From Bacteroidota bacterium (GTDB lineage Bacteria; Bacteroidota; Ignavibacteria; Kryptoniales; JAKASW01), in NCBI GenBank assembly GCA_021789975.1, contig JAJYIT010000010.1:55044-119043 (forward strand): DNA of 64,000 bases, written 5' to 3'. Positions 1 through 11,185 of this stretch are shown piece after piece. The position numbers and the translations under genes are program-made. The notes beneath the pieces were generated by a model. That model had not been told where the DNA came from. It saw only the letters and a list, made by a program, of their open reading frames with translations, and did not search any database. Positions within the stretch are counted from its first letter, which is position 1, and each line of letters begins with the position of its first letter.

Positions 1-130
1 ACCTGACTATCTACATAATGCCGCAGACTGCAGGAGATATCAGTGGGTTTGTGCACGTGTACACGACAAGCAAGCTGCAACCCGAGCTCCAGCTTAGGCT
101 TGTTGCGTCAGTGATTGGCAGATAGAAAGT

Positions 131-1396
131 TTAAGCAGATGCCTGTTTCCGGGTGCTAAGGAATACAGGCTTTTCCCCGGAAGTGATAACGTCTTTGGTA
201 ATGACGCACCTGCTGACCTTTGACATGGAAGGTATGCTGTACATAATATCAAGCATCTTTTCCTCCAGAATCGACCTAAGTCCGCGGGCTCCAGTTCCTC
301 TTTCGACGGCCTTTTCCACGATCGCCATGAGAGCATCGTCCTCAAACTCCAGCTCAACGTCTTCAAGTTTGAAGAGTCGCCTATATTGTTTGACAAGTGC
401 GTTTTTCGGAAGAGTCAATATATCCTTCATTGCTTCGTTGCTCAACGGATGAAGTGTCGCAACGACTGGAAGACGGCCGATAAATTCGGGGATGAGCCCA
501 AACTTCAGCAGATCATCAGGCTGAACAAGGGGCAACAGTTCGTTCACCTCTTTATAATGCACCGAGTGTAACTCGGCACCGAAGCCCATCTGATTCTTGC
601 TCACGCGGCGTGCGACGATCTTTTCAAGCCCCTCAAAGGCGCCGCCACATATAAAGAGTATGTTCTTTGTGTTTACGTTTATCAGCGGCTGTTCAGGATG
701 CTTTCTGCCTCCGCGGGGTGGAACACCGGCAGTCGTGCCTTCCAGGATTTTTAGCAGCGCTTGCTGTACCCCTTCGCCGGAAACGTCGCGGGTGATCGAT
801 GGAGTGTCGCTTTTCCTGGCTATCTTGTCGATCTCGTCGACATAAACGATACCCCTCTCCGCACGCGCAACATCGTAGTCGGTGTTCTGCAGCAGATGAA
901 CCAATATCGTTTCCACATCGTCGCCGACATACCCTGCTTCGGTAAGGGTCGTCGCATCCGCGATTGCAAATGGCACATTGAGAATTCGTGCAAGAGTTTG
1001 CGCGAGGAGTGTTTTACCCGTTCCGGTGGGGCCGATAAGAAGGACGTTGCTCTTTTCCACCTCAGTGTCGTCCTCGCTGCCGATCCCCTGAGGCAATGAA
1101 ATTCTCTTGTAGTGATTGTAGACAGCAACAGATAGGATTTTCTTGGCGTGATCTTGTCCGATCACATACTCATCAAGCGCCGATTTTATTTCGGCAGGCG
1201 TAAGTGGTGTCCTTTCGCTCTGCCCCTCAGGTCTCTCTTTATAAGCCGGTATGTTGTTCCTGAGAATTTCTACAGAGTGTTGTACACAAATATCGCAGAT
1301 GTAGACATCACCGGGTCCGGCCACCAAGCTCTTGACCTCGCTTGCCTCGCGACCGCAAAACGAACAGCGCATTTCATCCTGGTGTTGCTTGCCCAT
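131..1396 (-). CDS. clpX: ATP-dependent Clp protease ATP-binding subunit ClpX
   Basis: N-terminal C4 zinc finger (CSFCGRE...CDIC), Walker A GPTGTGKT, Walker B VYVDEIDK; next to clpP. Confidence 0.98.
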   Translation of the reverse strand: MGKQHQDEMRCSFCGREASEVKSLVAGPGDVYICDICVQHSVEILRNNIPAYKERPEGQSERTPLTPAEIKSALDEYVIGQDHAKKILSVAVYNHYKRISLPQGIGSEDDTEVEKSNVLLIGPTGTGKTLLAQTLARILNVPFAIADATTLTEAGYVGDDVETILVHLLQNTDYDVARAERGIVYVDEIDKIARKSDTPSITRDVSGEGVQQALLKILEGTTAGVPPRGGRKHPEQPLINVNTKNILFICGGAFEGLEKIVARRVSKNQMGFGAELHSVHYKEVNELLPLVQPDDLLKFGLIPEFIGRLPVVATLHPLSNEAMKDILTLPKNALVKQYRRLFKLEDVELEFEDDALMAIVEKAVERGTGARGLRSILEEKMLDIMYSIPSMSKVSRCVITKDVITSGEKPVFLSTRKQASA

Positions 1397-1403
1397 GTAT
1401 CTC

Positions 1404-1523
1404 TTAGAATTCCTTCTTCATAGATTTCTGTCTGCTCGCTCTCAGATCTGCGATGACTGTGGGAACTGCGACCGCAAATAAAGCGGCAAAAACCAATATA
1501 AAAACAAGTAGCAAGTCGCTCAT
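1404..1523 (-). CDS. 39-aa putative single-TM small protein between clpP and clpX ([39 protein letters not shown])
   Basis: Read by hand on the minus strand; hydrophobic helix plus basic tail; GGAGGT about 15 nt upstream; below the ORF-track length cut-off. Confidence 0.5.
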   Translation of the reverse strand: MSDLLLVFILVFAALFAVAVPTVIADLRASRQKSMKKEF

Positions 1524-1553
1524 AAGCTTGCTGTTTTTACCTCCAAACTAGTT

Positions 1554-2165
1554 CTACTTCTTTTTCCCGTCTCTCTTTATGAGGACATTATCAATAAGAC
1601 CGTACTTGACGGCCTCTTCAGCCGACATAAAATAATCCCTGTCTGTATCTTTTTCAATTTGTTCAATTAGCTTTCCAGAATGAGTGGCCAAAATCTCATT
1701 CAATCGATGCTTTGTGCTTATTACCTCCTCAGCCTGTATGCTAATGTCTGCGGCGGTGCCTTGAAAACCTCCCCAGGGCTGGTGAATCATGATTCTGGCA
1801 TTCGGCAATGATGTGCGTTTGCCTGATGCCCCTCCCGACAGGAGAACCGCACCCATGCTGGCAGCCATGCCCACGCAAGTAGTGGCAACATCAGGTCTTA
1901 TGTACTGCATCGTATCGTAGACCGCTAATCCTGCCGGGACACTCCCTCCCGGACTATTGATATACAAGTTAATGTCCTTGTTCGGTTCCTCACTCTCGAG
2001 GAAGAGAAGTTGTGCTATGACAAGACTGGCAACTGAATCATCGATCGCTGTCCCGATAAATATGATCCTCTCCTTCAAGAGCCTTGAAAAGATGTCATAT
2101 GCTCTCTCACCGCGTCCGGTTTGTTCAATGACATAAGGAATCGTGAGTTGATTATATATCTCCAT
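1554..2165 (-). CDS. clpP: ATP-dependent Clp protease proteolytic subunit ClpP
   Basis: Catalytic Ser context [13 protein letters not shown] and His context [12 protein letters not shown]. Confidence 0.98.
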   Translation of the reverse strand: MEIYNQLTIPYVIEQTGRGERAYDIFSRLLKERIIFIGTAIDDSVASLVIAQLLFLESEEPNKDINLYINSPGGSVPAGLAVYDTMQYIRPDVATTCVGMAASMGAVLLSGGASGKRTSLPNARIMIHQPWGGFQGTAADISIQAEEVISTKHRLNEILATHSGKLIEQIEKDTDRDYFMSAEEAVKYGLIDNVLIKRDGKKK

Positions 2166-2169
2166 GTCC

Positions 2170-3456
2170 TTAATCCTCGTGTTGGTGGGTCGGAGTTTTT
2201 TCGACGATCGAAACCTCAGAGTTGTCTATTATGAAATTGAACATCTCATTAAACAGGAGTTTGGTTTTGACATCGTCAGACTTTTTGTAAAAATCGAAGA
2301 GTTTATCCCGGTCAATCATGTATTTGGCAGCTTCCCCCTCTGCGGCTTTTGCGAGGACGGTATCATCTACACCGATCTTCTCTTTTTGTATTATCGCAGA
2401 TGCAAGGAGATTCCATTTTACAGCTCTCACCGAAGCTTCTCGGTATCGCTCTTTTACCAGGTCTACATCCACTTCTTGGTCACCTGATTTTTTCTTGACC
2501 TCTTCTATGAGATCGTTCAAGTAATCATCGACCATGCTTTCCGGGACTTCGAACTCGTTCCTGGCAAGGATCCGTTGCGCTATTTCATCCCTCAATTCCT
2601 CTTCTGCCTTCTCTTCGTAATAATGTTCGAGGTCTCTTTCGATGTCTTTCTTGAGGGTTTCTACAGTTTCAATCTTCCCGCCTGATACTTTCGCAGCAAA
2701 TTCATCGGTCAATTCTGGTGTCGACACCTGTTCCAGTTTCTTTACAGCGACCCGAAAAGGCTTTTTCCCTGTGGGCTTGTTGCTTTTGTCAAACATCTCA
2801 AGTTCGATCTGGAATTCATCTCCCAATTTACTCTTCAACAGCCTACCCTGAATCTCCTCAAGTTCCGGCGCCTTGGCTCTCAAGTCGATGCGATAATTTT
2901 CTCGTCGTTGGCCAATGAGAGGCACACCTTTGTCATCCAGGACCTGTAAATCAACAGTCGCTATTCCCGCTTTATCCGGCAAGGCGTCTACCTCTTTCAT
3001 TTCCGAATTCGCTTCCCTGATGTGAAACAACTCATGGTCAACCGCTTCAGGCGTGATCCGGTACATCGCTCTTTCAAGCTTCATTCCTTTGTAATCCTCG
3101 GGAGCGACATTGGGAACAATTTCATACGTCAGGAGAAAATGCAGTGATTCGCCCGGCTTCCTCGGATCGAGATTATAGTCGATAACGCCTGCAATTCTGG
3201 TATCCTCCCTCTCGAAAATGCCTTTGACTATATCATTAACAAGATCAGGTAATGTTTCCGATTCTATTTCCTCGCCATACCTCTTCCTGACAATCTCGAT
3301 GGGGGTCTTTCCTTTCCTAAACCCAGGTATTGCGGCATTCTTCTGAAATTCAGAATAAGCCGAATTAAACTTTTCTTTCACAAGTTCATCTTGTACAGAA
3401 GCAGTTACCTCCAGTTGTTTTTTCAGGCCTCCGAGGTCAACTATTTTGTAATCCAC
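2170..3456 (-). CDS. tig: Trigger factor
   Basis: [19 protein letters not shown] ribosome-binding signature; upstream of clpP. Confidence 0.96.
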   Translation of the reverse strand: MDYKIVDLGGLKKQLEVTASVQDELVKEKFNSAYSEFQKNAAIPGFRKGKTPIEIVRKRYGEEIESETLPDLVNDIVKGIFEREDTRIAGVIDYNLDPRKPGESLHFLLTYEIVPNVAPEDYKGMKLERAMYRITPEAVDHELFHIREANSEMKEVDALPDKAGIATVDLQVLDDKGVPLIGQRRENYRIDLRAKAPELEEIQGRLLKSKLGDEFQIELEMFDKSNKPTGKKPFRVAVKKLEQVSTPELTDEFAAKVSGGKIETVETLKKDIERDLEHYYEEKAEEELRDEIAQRILARNEFEVPESMVDDYLNDLIEEVKKKSGDQEVDVDLVKERYREASVRAVKWNLLASAIIQKEKIGVDDTVLAKAAEGEAAKYMIDRDKLFDFYKKSDDVKTKLLFNEMFNFIIDNSEVSIVEKTPTHQHED

Positions 3457-3483
3457 ATCAAATCCTTTCTCGGTTAACTATCG

Positions 3484-3565
3484 TGGGTAGAGGGGGAGTC
3501 GAACCCCCACGGGTTTCCCCACTAGCTCCTAAGGCTAGCGCGTCTGCCAATTCCGCCATCTACCC
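3484..3565 (-). tRNA. tRNA-Leu (anticodon TAG)
   Basis: Minus strand: acceptor GGGTAGA/TCTACCC, anticodon stem CTAGC/GCTAG with loop CTTAGGA, T arm GGGGGTTCGACTCCCCC, long variable region; CCA not encoded. Confidence 0.95.
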
Positions 3566-3815
3566 GATTGAGAGAAAAATCCGGAAACAGTTCCAGATGC
3601 ACCATTTCTGGCGAATCCTGATCGAAGAGTCCCCGGACGGGACAGAGTAATTGTTAATTGTTGGCTCCACGATTCAGCAAACGTAAAAATATAACTTGTC
3701 GGGTGCCAATCTTCAATGACAGAGCCGGGGATCCCTACCATCTCCTCCCGCGAGGCTCGAATTTGATTTAATTTGTGCGTTCGCTAACTTCTCCCTTAAA
3801 GGTACGGTCGTCATT

Positions 3816-4892
3816 ATGAGTCCAAATTCAGACATCAAATATACCCCAATTTCCTCGATTGGCGAGTTCGGGTTGATAGACTTGTTTCGAGACACAGCAG
3901 TTAAGTATTCAAACTCGCAAGTCGAGCATTCGATAGGTGACGATGCAGCCATTATTAAGCCTTCTGAAGGCAGACGTACTGTTGTCACAACGGACATCCA
4001 GATCCAGGGGATCCATTTTGACCTGTCGTACACCTCCATGAAACACCTCGGCCACAAATGTGCGGCAGCCAACCTGAGCGATATAGCAGCCATGTCCGCT
4101 TTACCGATTGCCGCATTCATTTCACTTGGAATTCACTCAAACGTGAGTCTTGAAATGATTCAGGATTTGTTCGGTGCCATGACCGATGAGTTCGGAAGAT
4201 TTGGCTGCGTGATTGCCGGAGGTGACACCTCCGGCTCTCCAGTGGGGCTCGTTGTCAACATCACCCTTATTGGAGAGGTTGAACCTGAGCGGGAAGTCTT
4301 GAGAGGTGGCGCAAAGAGCGGAGATGTCATTTGCGTCACTGGCGATCTTGGAAGGTCACACGCTGGCCTCAAGATACTCCAGAGGGAAAAGAATCGTTTT
4401 GTTCAGACGGGGCAATCGGCAGAATTCTCAGCCGACTTCTCAGGTTACGACGATGCATTGATGAAACACTTGCTCCCCGAGGCCAGAGTAACTCTTTCGC
4501 GTAGTATTACGGAAAAGATGAAGGTCCATTCTATGATCGATATCAGCGATGGATTGGTCTCTGACCTTCTCCATATATGCAAATCAAGCGGCGTGTGCGC
4601 AACCGTAGAAGAAGGACTCATCCCCATCGATCCGATCACCAGACGGATAGCTGACGAGAGCGACGAAAAAGCATTGGATTACGCTCTAATCGGAGGCGAG
4701 GACTACGAGATCCTTTTCACAATATCGGAAAGTGATTTTCCAAAGCTATATTCGATAGATGGTAACATCCGCGCTATCGGGAGAATCGAGAAAGGTGACC
4801 CCGGAGTCAGGGTGGCAAGAACCGACGGTTCGGCCCAGGAATTTGACAAGTACCCGTCTTACCAGCACTTCAGCAAACCAAGAGGGGTTTAG
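3816..4892 (+). CDS. thiL: Thiamine-monophosphate kinase ThiL
   Basis: IGDDAAIIKP, AAANLSDIAAMSA and MIDISDGLVSDL motifs. Confidence 0.95.
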   Translation: MSPNSDIKYTPISSIGEFGLIDLFRDTAVKYSNSQVEHSIGDDAAIIKPSEGRRTVVTTDIQIQGIHFDLSYTSMKHLGHKCAAANLSDIAAMSALPIAAFISLGIHSNVSLEMIQDLFGAMTDEFGRFGCVIAGGDTSGSPVGLVVNITLIGEVEPEREVLRGGAKSGDVICVTGDLGRSHAGLKILQREKNRFVQTGQSAEFSADFSGYDDALMKHLLPEARVTLSRSITEKMKVHSMIDISDGLVSDLLHICKSSGVCATVEEGLIPIDPITRRIADESDEKALDYALIGGEDYEILFTISESDFPKLYSIDGNIRAIGRIEKGDPGVRVARTDGSAQEFDKYPSYQHFSKPRGV

Positions 4893-5716
4893 CCCAAGAC
4901 CCTTTTTGCAATAGTCCTGACAGCAGCGGGGTTATCAGAAATCACTCCGTCGACTCCCATGCGGATCATCCTCTCAATGCGACGGGAGCCGTTGACCGTG
5001 TAAACAAAGACGATGATTCCAATATTGTGGAATCGCTCCACGGTTGAACGATTTAGGAAAAGGTGGTTAAGAACCACTGCCTGTGCACCATATCGAATCG
5101 GGAAGGATCTCGGGGTAGGATTCAAGTTGTGTCTGTACAGGGGAGCAAACTTTAATCCCGGAGACCGATAGTGCAAGATGTGAAGCGCTTCAAGATTGAA
5201 TGAGGAGAAGATAGCCTGATCCGTCATCCGGTGGCGCTCGACCGTCTTGATGCAGGCATCGACAAGGACGGAAACTCCATTACGTCGCCTGTGCTTCAAC
5301 TCTATGTTGAGCCTCGCCCTCCCCTTTGCCAGCTCAAGCACCTCATCGAGCAGGGGCACTTTCTCAGATTTGTACTCTTTTCCGAACCATGAGCCCGCAT
5401 CAAGAGAAACTATCCGGCTTGCAGGCAATCTCTTGACCAGGCCGGTACTGTTGGTTGTCCGTCCCAGCCTGTAATCATGGAACACTATTACTTGCTGATC
5501 AGCCGTCAGCATTACGTCCAATTCAATCATGTTTGCGCCGGCTTGAAGTGCCTTTTCAAATGCCGCAATAGTATTTTCCGGCGCAGATGAAGAAAATCCC
5601 CGATGAGCTACATTATAGAACTTAACCCCGTCATCAAAAAGTGTAGAAATCATGAAAGCGTTCAGCACCTGGGAGTCAACTATCGGCTTCCTGCCGAGAG
5701 TTTGACTAACCACCAT
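4889..5716 (-). CDS. Glycerophosphodiester phosphodiesterase family protein
   Basis: AHRGFSSSAPENTIAAFEKALQAGANMIELDVMLTAD and VFHDYRLGRTT (GDPD). Confidence 0.93.
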   Translation of the reverse strand: MVVSQTLGRKPIVDSQVLNAFMISTLFDDGVKFYNVAHRGFSSSAPENTIAAFEKALQAGANMIELDVMLTADQQVIVFHDYRLGRTTNSTGLVKRLPASRIVSLDAGSWFGKEYKSEKVPLLDEVLELAKGRARLNIELKHRRRNGVSVLVDACIKTVERHRMTDQAIFSSFNLEALHILHYRSPGLKFAPLYRHNLNPTPRSFPIRYGAQAVVLNHLFLNRSTVERFHNIGIIVFVYTVNGSRRIERMIRMGVDGVISDNPAAVRTIAKRVLG

Positions 5717-5795
5717 ACCGTGAAACGGGCAAGTCCCTTTGATCTACGGCGGAAAATCGGTAGTTGACTACCAAATGCTAAGCGCTCGTTGTAAG

Positions 5796-6821
5796 TCACT
5801 TCAGCTTCAGACTCGCAACGGCTGTTTGAAACGTCTGCGGGAAGTTTGCACTGTACTTATTGTTGCTTGCTTCATTCCAAGTCGAAATGACTCTTATCCA
5901 TTTGTCATTCTTCACCACGAAGTAAACACGCCTTTGAATGTTTCTTACGGGTGAATAGGATATCACATATGCCGGCAGACCATCAAGCGTTATCTTCTCG
6001 CTCTTTGAGTTTGGATAGTTCCCCTTGTTTTGAGCGAACACTTTATCAATCGGAAGCTTCTTCGCGTCCAGCACATCGACCTCTATGTTGCAGTCCTGGA
6101 AGTAACCCTGGATAAGCACTGACGTCTCTATGTCGCCGTTTTTGCCGCTTGGAGTAGCTTTGAAATTGTCGGGATATGAAATTGAAAAGTAATTGTTGCT
6201 GAAAGTTGTAACCGTCGAGGACGGGATGAGGTTGTCGGGCAGTTGTTGAGTGGCCACAATCCTCGGGATTATCCGGTACGTTGTCTCGACTGTATCGAAC
6301 ACCGGTGTATATCTTTTGAACTCTTTGTTGAATCCCTGGCACTCATACCCGTATTCGTTGCTGTCTGAAACCGCAAGTATTGCAAATCCATAAATGGTGT
6401 TCTTACTATTGATTCTTACGGCATAAGGAATTTTTGTGGCGGGTTGTCCCGCAAGCATTGTCTGCACATCGGGGTCGATCTCGGCCTGCTGCTGCCTCAA
6501 AGTGGTCTTGAACTGTTCCACTACACCTTGAAGGGTCTCGCCCCCAACGCTCTGTGCATAGACATGGATCCTGACAGCAGGCTTGGAGCTCGAGGTAGGA
6601 TCAGCAAACCTGTTCCAGGCATCCTGTGTGTTGTAAAGATTCAGTGTCCCGGGCTCGCTTGATTGCTGCCAGTCAGAAGGTATATCGATGGAAAACATGT
6701 TCAATCCATCTCGGTATGTCGCAAGGTTCGGGATCTGAACCGGTGCTGGTTTTTGACAGGCCGCAAACGCCATTGCTAGGACAATTACGACCAAGGACTC
6801 TTTCACAAATCTAGAATGCAT
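5796..6821 (-). CDS. Putative lipoprotein of unknown function
   Basis: Lipobox-like signal VIVLAMAFAACQKP. Confidence 0.6.
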   Translation of the reverse strand: MHSRFVKESLVVIVLAMAFAACQKPAPVQIPNLATYRDGLNMFSIDIPSDWQQSSEPGTLNLYNTQDAWNRFADPTSSSKPAVRIHVYAQSVGGETLQGVVEQFKTTLRQQQAEIDPDVQTMLAGQPATKIPYAVRINSKNTIYGFAILAVSDSNEYGYECQGFNKEFKRYTPVFDTVETTYRIIPRIVATQQLPDNLIPSSTVTTFSNNYFSISYPDNFKATPSGKNGDIETSVLIQGYFQDCNIEVDVLDAKKLPIDKVFAQNKGNYPNSKSEKITLDGLPAYVISYSPVRNIQRRVYFVVKNDKWIRVISTWNEASNNKYSANFPQTFQTAVASLKLK

Positions 6822-6940
6822 GTTGCGCTCCTCTAATTGATGTGCCTGACTCTTGACCTGAGGGCCCGACGAGATATTGCGGAAGGTCCTCCGGACATGG
6901 AGAATATATCAACCAGCCCTTGAAATAACAACATTTGGGG

Positions 6941-7378
6941 CTAAATCGGGTCTCGATCTGTCTTCTCACTCTGCACGGTTACAATCAGCTCTCTGACCCG
7001 CGGTTTAATATCGAGCTCAATGAGGAAGAGCTGCTGCCATGTTCCAACTGCCATCTCGCCTTCGGAAACAGAAAGCGTAACGCTTGGCCCGATCAGGGTC
7101 GCCTTCAAGTGCGAATGACCGTTGCCGTCGTGCCATGCCTGCTCGTGGCCGTAGCTCTGACTTGGTGGAATCAGGCGGTCCAGCATATCCGGCAGATCTC
7201 GCTTCAATCCAGGCTCGAATTCGACAGTGCCAATCGCTGCCGTGCTCCCGACAACCGATACGTTTTCTACCCCTGTTCTTGCCCCGGATTGAACTATGAT
7301 TGAGTCGGTCCGCGAAGTAAGACCGTGCATCTCGCCATGAGACTCAGAGGAAACCGAAAAAGTTCGTTGAAAAGTCAT
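6941..7378 (-). CDS. YjbQ/UPF0047 family protein
   Basis: GHEQAWHDGNGHSHLKATLIGPS and GTWQQLFLIELD signatures. Confidence 0.9.
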   Translation of the reverse strand: MTFQRTFSVSSESHGEMHGLTSRTDSIIVQSGARTGVENVSVVGSTAAIGTVEFEPGLKRDLPDMLDRLIPPSQSYGHEQAWHDGNGHSHLKATLIGPSVTLSVSEGEMAVGTWQQLFLIELDIKPRVRELIVTVQSEKTDRDPI

Positions 7379-7408
7379 CTAGAATTTCGTGCAGGACATT
7401 CTCGAAAA

Positions 7409-7960
7409 TCAGAAATACTCTGCTTTCTCTTCAAATCCCGGAAGCCCTCGGTCTTTCGTAGAGACAACGGGATCATCAACCTTCCAGTCGATTGCAAGTT
7501 TTCTGTCGTCGAACCTGATCCCCCGTTCGTCTTCTCTTGAATAATACTCGTCCACTTTGTACACAACTTCGGCATCATCGGAAAGCGTCGAGTACCCATG
7601 AGCGAATCCTCTCGGAATATAAAGCATCTTTTTGTTTTCGCCGGAGAGGAGTACTCCATACCACTTCCCAAAGGTATCCGATTTCTTCCGCAGGTCCACC
7701 ACAACGTCAAGGATTTCTCCCCTTATGCACCTCACGAGTTTCGATTGCTCATTCGGCTCTACCTGGAAGTGAAGACCTCTGATCACCCCCTTTGTAGATC
7801 GAGAGTGGTTGTCCTGTACAAATTCCCTTTTGATGCCGATTTTCTCGAACTCATCGCTTCGAAAAGTTTCCATGAAGAAGCCGCGTTCATCATTGAATAC
7901 ATAGGGTGTAATAATGATCAGGCCTTCCGGACTTTCTATTTCAGTAAATGTAAGAGACAT
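7409..7960 (-). CDS. rfbC: dTDP-4-dehydrorhamnose 3,5-epimerase
   Basis: FVQDNHSRSTKGVIRGLHFQ, YIPRGFAHGYSTL. Confidence 0.95.
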   Translation of the reverse strand: MSLTFTEIESPEGLIIITPYVFNDERGFFMETFRSDEFEKIGIKREFVQDNHSRSTKGVIRGLHFQVEPNEQSKLVRCIRGEILDVVVDLRKKSDTFGKWYGVLLSGENKKMLYIPRGFAHGYSTLSDDAEVVYKVDEYYSREDERGIRFDDRKLAIDWKVDDPVVSTKDRGLPGFEEKAEYF

Positions 7961-7976
7961 ACTTCCTCGATTCGAT

Positions 7977-8480
7977 TCAGTCTTTCATGTTCACAAACTG
8001 GAGGGGGATTCCGAGGTCCTGTCCCCGGAGCATTTTTATGACATCCTGAAGATCATCGATCTTCTTGCCTGAAACGCGGACCTGCTCGTCCTGGATAGAA
8101 GCCTGCACCTTCAGCTTTTGATCCTTTATTAGCTTCACGATCTTCTTTGCAGTCTCGGTCTCGATACCCTCCTGAATGACTATCTCCCGCTTCACATGAC
8201 CTTGCGAGGTGGACTCGACGGGTTTCAATTTGAGGACCTTCGGGTCGATCTTCCGTTTGATAAGGTGGGTCATCAACATGTCCACGAGAGCCGTCATGCG
8301 CATGTCGTGCTCCGCGAGCGCATGAATCTTCTTCTCCTTCTTGTCAAAGCTGACTTCCGCCGGCGATCCGCGGAAATCGTACCGTGTCGCAATTTCTTTC
8401 CTGGTGTTGTTGATGGCATTGTCGACTTCCTGCATGTCGACTCGGTTTACGATATCAAATGATGGCATGGTTGCTCCCAA
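7977..8480 (-). CDS. YajQ family nucleotide-binding protein
   Basis: MPSFDIVNRVDMQEVDNAINNTRKEIATRYDFRGS signature. Confidence 0.96.
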   Translation of the reverse strand: MGATMPSFDIVNRVDMQEVDNAINNTRKEIATRYDFRGSPAEVSFDKKEKKIHALAEHDMRMTALVDMLMTHLIKRKIDPKVLKLKPVESTSQGHVKREIVIQEGIETETAKKIVKLIKDQKLKVQASIQDEQVRVSGKKIDDLQDVIKMLRGQDLGIPLQFVNMKD

Positions 8481-8530
8481 AGCGTTGTTCGAAGATCAAA
8501 AAGAGGGGGGAACTTTCTATCTTCAACTTT

Positions 8531-11185
8531 TCACTTAATAGAAAGATAATTTTCTTCAAGTTTCGACAGGCTCAGCTTCATGGTCTGAAGCTTCACTTTT
8601 TCTTTTTGGATGATCTCGGCAGGGGCACGGTCTATAAACTGCTGGTTGTTCAGCTTTGACTCTATACCGGCGATGGAACCCTGGAGACGCACAATTTCCT
8701 TTTGCAAGCGGGTACGTTCGGCATCCGCGTTCACCAGCCCTTCAAGTGACAGGAAGATCTCCGTTCCCGTAACTACCCCACTCGCAGAAGTCTCGGGTTT
8801 ACGAAGGTCGAAACCGACGCTTAGCGAATCGACGCGGGCTAGCCTTCTTAAGTAAGATTGGTTGCCGGAAATGACTTCCAGCGTAAACTCATCTTTGGGT
8901 TTGATAACCACATTCACCATTGCGGAAGGCGGCACATTGGCTTCCTTCCTTAGCGCCCGTATCGAAGTGACAACTTCCTGAACGAGGCTCATTTCGGCTT
9001 CTATCCGGTTGTCAATCAAACGGATCTCAAACTCCGGAAAGTCCGAGATACTTATGCTTTCAAAATCGCCGCCGGACCTGACGGCGCTATATAGTTCTTC
9101 GGTTACAAATGGCATGAAGGGATGAAGCATCTGCAAGCTTGTTTCGAAAATAGAGATGGAATTCGCGAGGACGATTGCTTTAGTCATTTCATCCGACTCC
9201 TGGGTTAGCCTCTCCTTCACCATCTCCACATACCAGTCGCAGTAGTCATGCCAGATGAAATCATAGATTATCTTCGAGGCGTCGTTTATCCGGAAATTTT
9301 CAAGCGAGGAGTTCAGGTCGCGAATGGTGTGATGCATTCTTGTTACTATCCACCTGTCGGCAAAATCGAACACCAAATTATCAGGCGCAGCCGTCGTGTC
9401 GAGCTTGTCGCGGTTCATCATCAGGAACCGACCGGCGTTCCAGATCTTGTTCGCAAAGTTGCGGCCCATCTCGCACTTGCTGCTATCGAACAACACATCC
9501 TGGCCGAGCGGTGCGAGATAGAGAATCGTAAACCTGAGTGCGTCTGCTCCGTAATCGCGAATGACGTCGAGCGGGTCTGGAGAATTGCCGAGCGACTTAG
9601 ACATCTTCCTACCCTGCAAATCGCGTATGATGCTCGTGAAGTATACGTCGCGGAACGGGACATCGCCCATAAACTCAATGCCCGCCATTACCATCCTGGC
9701 TACCCAGAAGAAAATTATGTCAGGGCCAGTCACCAGAGAATCCGTCGGATAGAAAAACTTCAGGTCGGCCGTCTCCTCGGGCCAGCCGAACAGAGAAAAG
9801 GGCCAGAGCCACGAAGAGAACCATGTGTCGAGAACGTCCTCATCCTGCCGGTAGGAATTGCCGCCGCACCTGGCGCACGGCGTGCCTGGTTGATCTACAC
9901 TAACAGAAATTTCGCCGCAATTGCGACAGTACCAAACCGGGATACGGTGTCCCCACCACAGCTGACGACTTATGCACCAGTCACGTATGTTTTCCATCCA
10001 GTGTTCATACGTCTTTAGCCAGCGGTCAGGGTAGAATCTTACCTTACCTTCTCTGACGGCCTTAAGCGCCGGCTCGGCAAGCGGCTTCATCTTTACGAAC
10101 CACTGGTCGGAAAGGTACGGCTCGATGACTGTATGGCAACGGTAACACTCTCCGACGCTCATTTTGTAGTCTGAGATTTTCTCGACAAGACCTAGTGCTT
10201 CGAGGTCCTCGATAATCATTTTCCTGGCTTTGAACCTGTCGAGTCCGCGATATTTCTCAGGAGCGTTGTCGTTGATCCTGGCTGAAGTATCGAGAACCAC
10301 AACCTTTTCCAAATCGTGACGATCAGCAACCGCGAAGTCATTCGGATCGTGCGCCGGAGTTATCTTTACGGCACCGGTACCGAATTCCTTGTCTACATAA
10401 TCATCTGCTATGACCTTCATCTTTCTGCCAACAAGCGGAAGGATAAGAGTTTTTCCGATAAAATGCTTGTAGCGATCATCGGTCGGATTAACCGCGACTG
10501 CTACGTCTCCCAGCATCGTCTCCGGTCTGGTTGTCGCAACCACGATGTGGCCGCCTCCGTCTTCAAGCGGGTATCTCAGGTAATAAAGCTTTCCGTCTTT
10601 CTCCCGGTAGTCAACTTCATCATCGCTTATCGCTGTGTGATCTTTCGGGCACCAGTTGACTATGTATTTCCCCCTGTAGATCAATCCTTTATCGTATAAT
10701 CTGACGAAGACTTCTCGCACCGCCCGAGACAGTCCTTCATCCATGGTAAATCTTTCTCTCCTCCAGTCGCACGAGACACCAAGTTTCTTGAGCTGCTTGA
10801 TGATCGTACCACCATACTCCTCCCGCCACTTCCAGACAAGCTCTACGAATTTGTCCCTGCCGAGGGTGTGCCTGTCCTTCCCCTCTTTTGCAAGACTCTT
10901 CTCGACGACGTTCTGGGTGGCGATTCCGGCATGATCAGTCCCGGGAACCCAGCACGCTTCGAAACCCCGCATCCTCTTCCATCTTACGAACACATCCTGA
11001 ATTGTATTGTTCAGGACATGGCCCATTGTCAGAATGCCCGTTATGTTCGGCGGCGGGATAACGACCGTATAAGGTTTCTTGTCTCTCTTTGCGTTGGCCT
11101 CGAAAAGCTTGTGATCCAGCCAGTACTTGTACCACTTGTCTTCAATTTCAGACGGCGTATATGCTTTCGGAATTTCTTTGTTCAT
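8531..11185 (-). CDS. valS: Valyl-tRNA synthetase
   Basis: PPPNITGILTMGHVLN (HIGH-like) and KMSKSLGN; C-terminal coiled coil. Confidence 0.98.
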   Translation of the reverse strand: MNKEIPKAYTPSEIEDKWYKYWLDHKLFEANAKRDKKPYTVVIPPPNITGILTMGHVLNNTIQDVFVRWKRMRGFEACWVPGTDHAGIATQNVVEKSLAKEGKDRHTLGRDKFVELVWKWREEYGGTIIKQLKKLGVSCDWRRERFTMDEGLSRAVREVFVRLYDKGLIYRGKYIVNWCPKDHTAISDDEVDYREKDGKLYYLRYPLEDGGGHIVVATTRPETMLGDVAVAVNPTDDRYKHFIGKTLILPLVGRKMKVIADDYVDKEFGTGAVKITPAHDPNDFAVADRHDLEKVVVLDTSARINDNAPEKYRGLDRFKARKMIIEDLEALGLVEKISDYKMSVGECYRCHTVIEPYLSDQWFVKMKPLAEPALKAVREGKVRFYPDRWLKTYEHWMENIRDWCISRQLWWGHRIPVWYCRNCGEISVSVDQPGTPCARCGGNSYRQDEDVLDTWFSSWLWPFSLFGWPEETADLKFFYPTDSLVTGPDIIFFWVARMVMAGIEFMGDVPFRDVYFTSIIRDLQGRKMSKSLGNSPDPLDVIRDYGADALRFTILYLAPLGQDVLFDSSKCEMGRNFANKIWNAGRFLMMNRDKLDTTAAPDNLVFDFADRWIVTRMHHTIRDLNSSLENFRINDASKIIYDFIWHDYCDWYVEMVKERLTQESDEMTKAIVLANSISIFETSLQMLHPFMPFVTEELYSAVRSGGDFESISISDFPEFEIRLIDNRIEAEMSLVQEVVTSIRALRKEANVPPSAMVNVVIKPKDEFTLEVISGNQSYLRRLARVDSLSVGFDLRKPETSASGVVTGTEIFLSLEGLVNADAERTRLQKEIVRLQGSIAGIESKLNNQQFIDRAPAEIIQKEKVKLQTMKLSLSKLEENYLSIK

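Noticed and set aside
1-130. Gene downstream of clpX
   Set aside because: No supported ORF in this short edge segment
9248-10018. 256-aa plus-strand ORF
   Set aside because: Antisense shadow of valS
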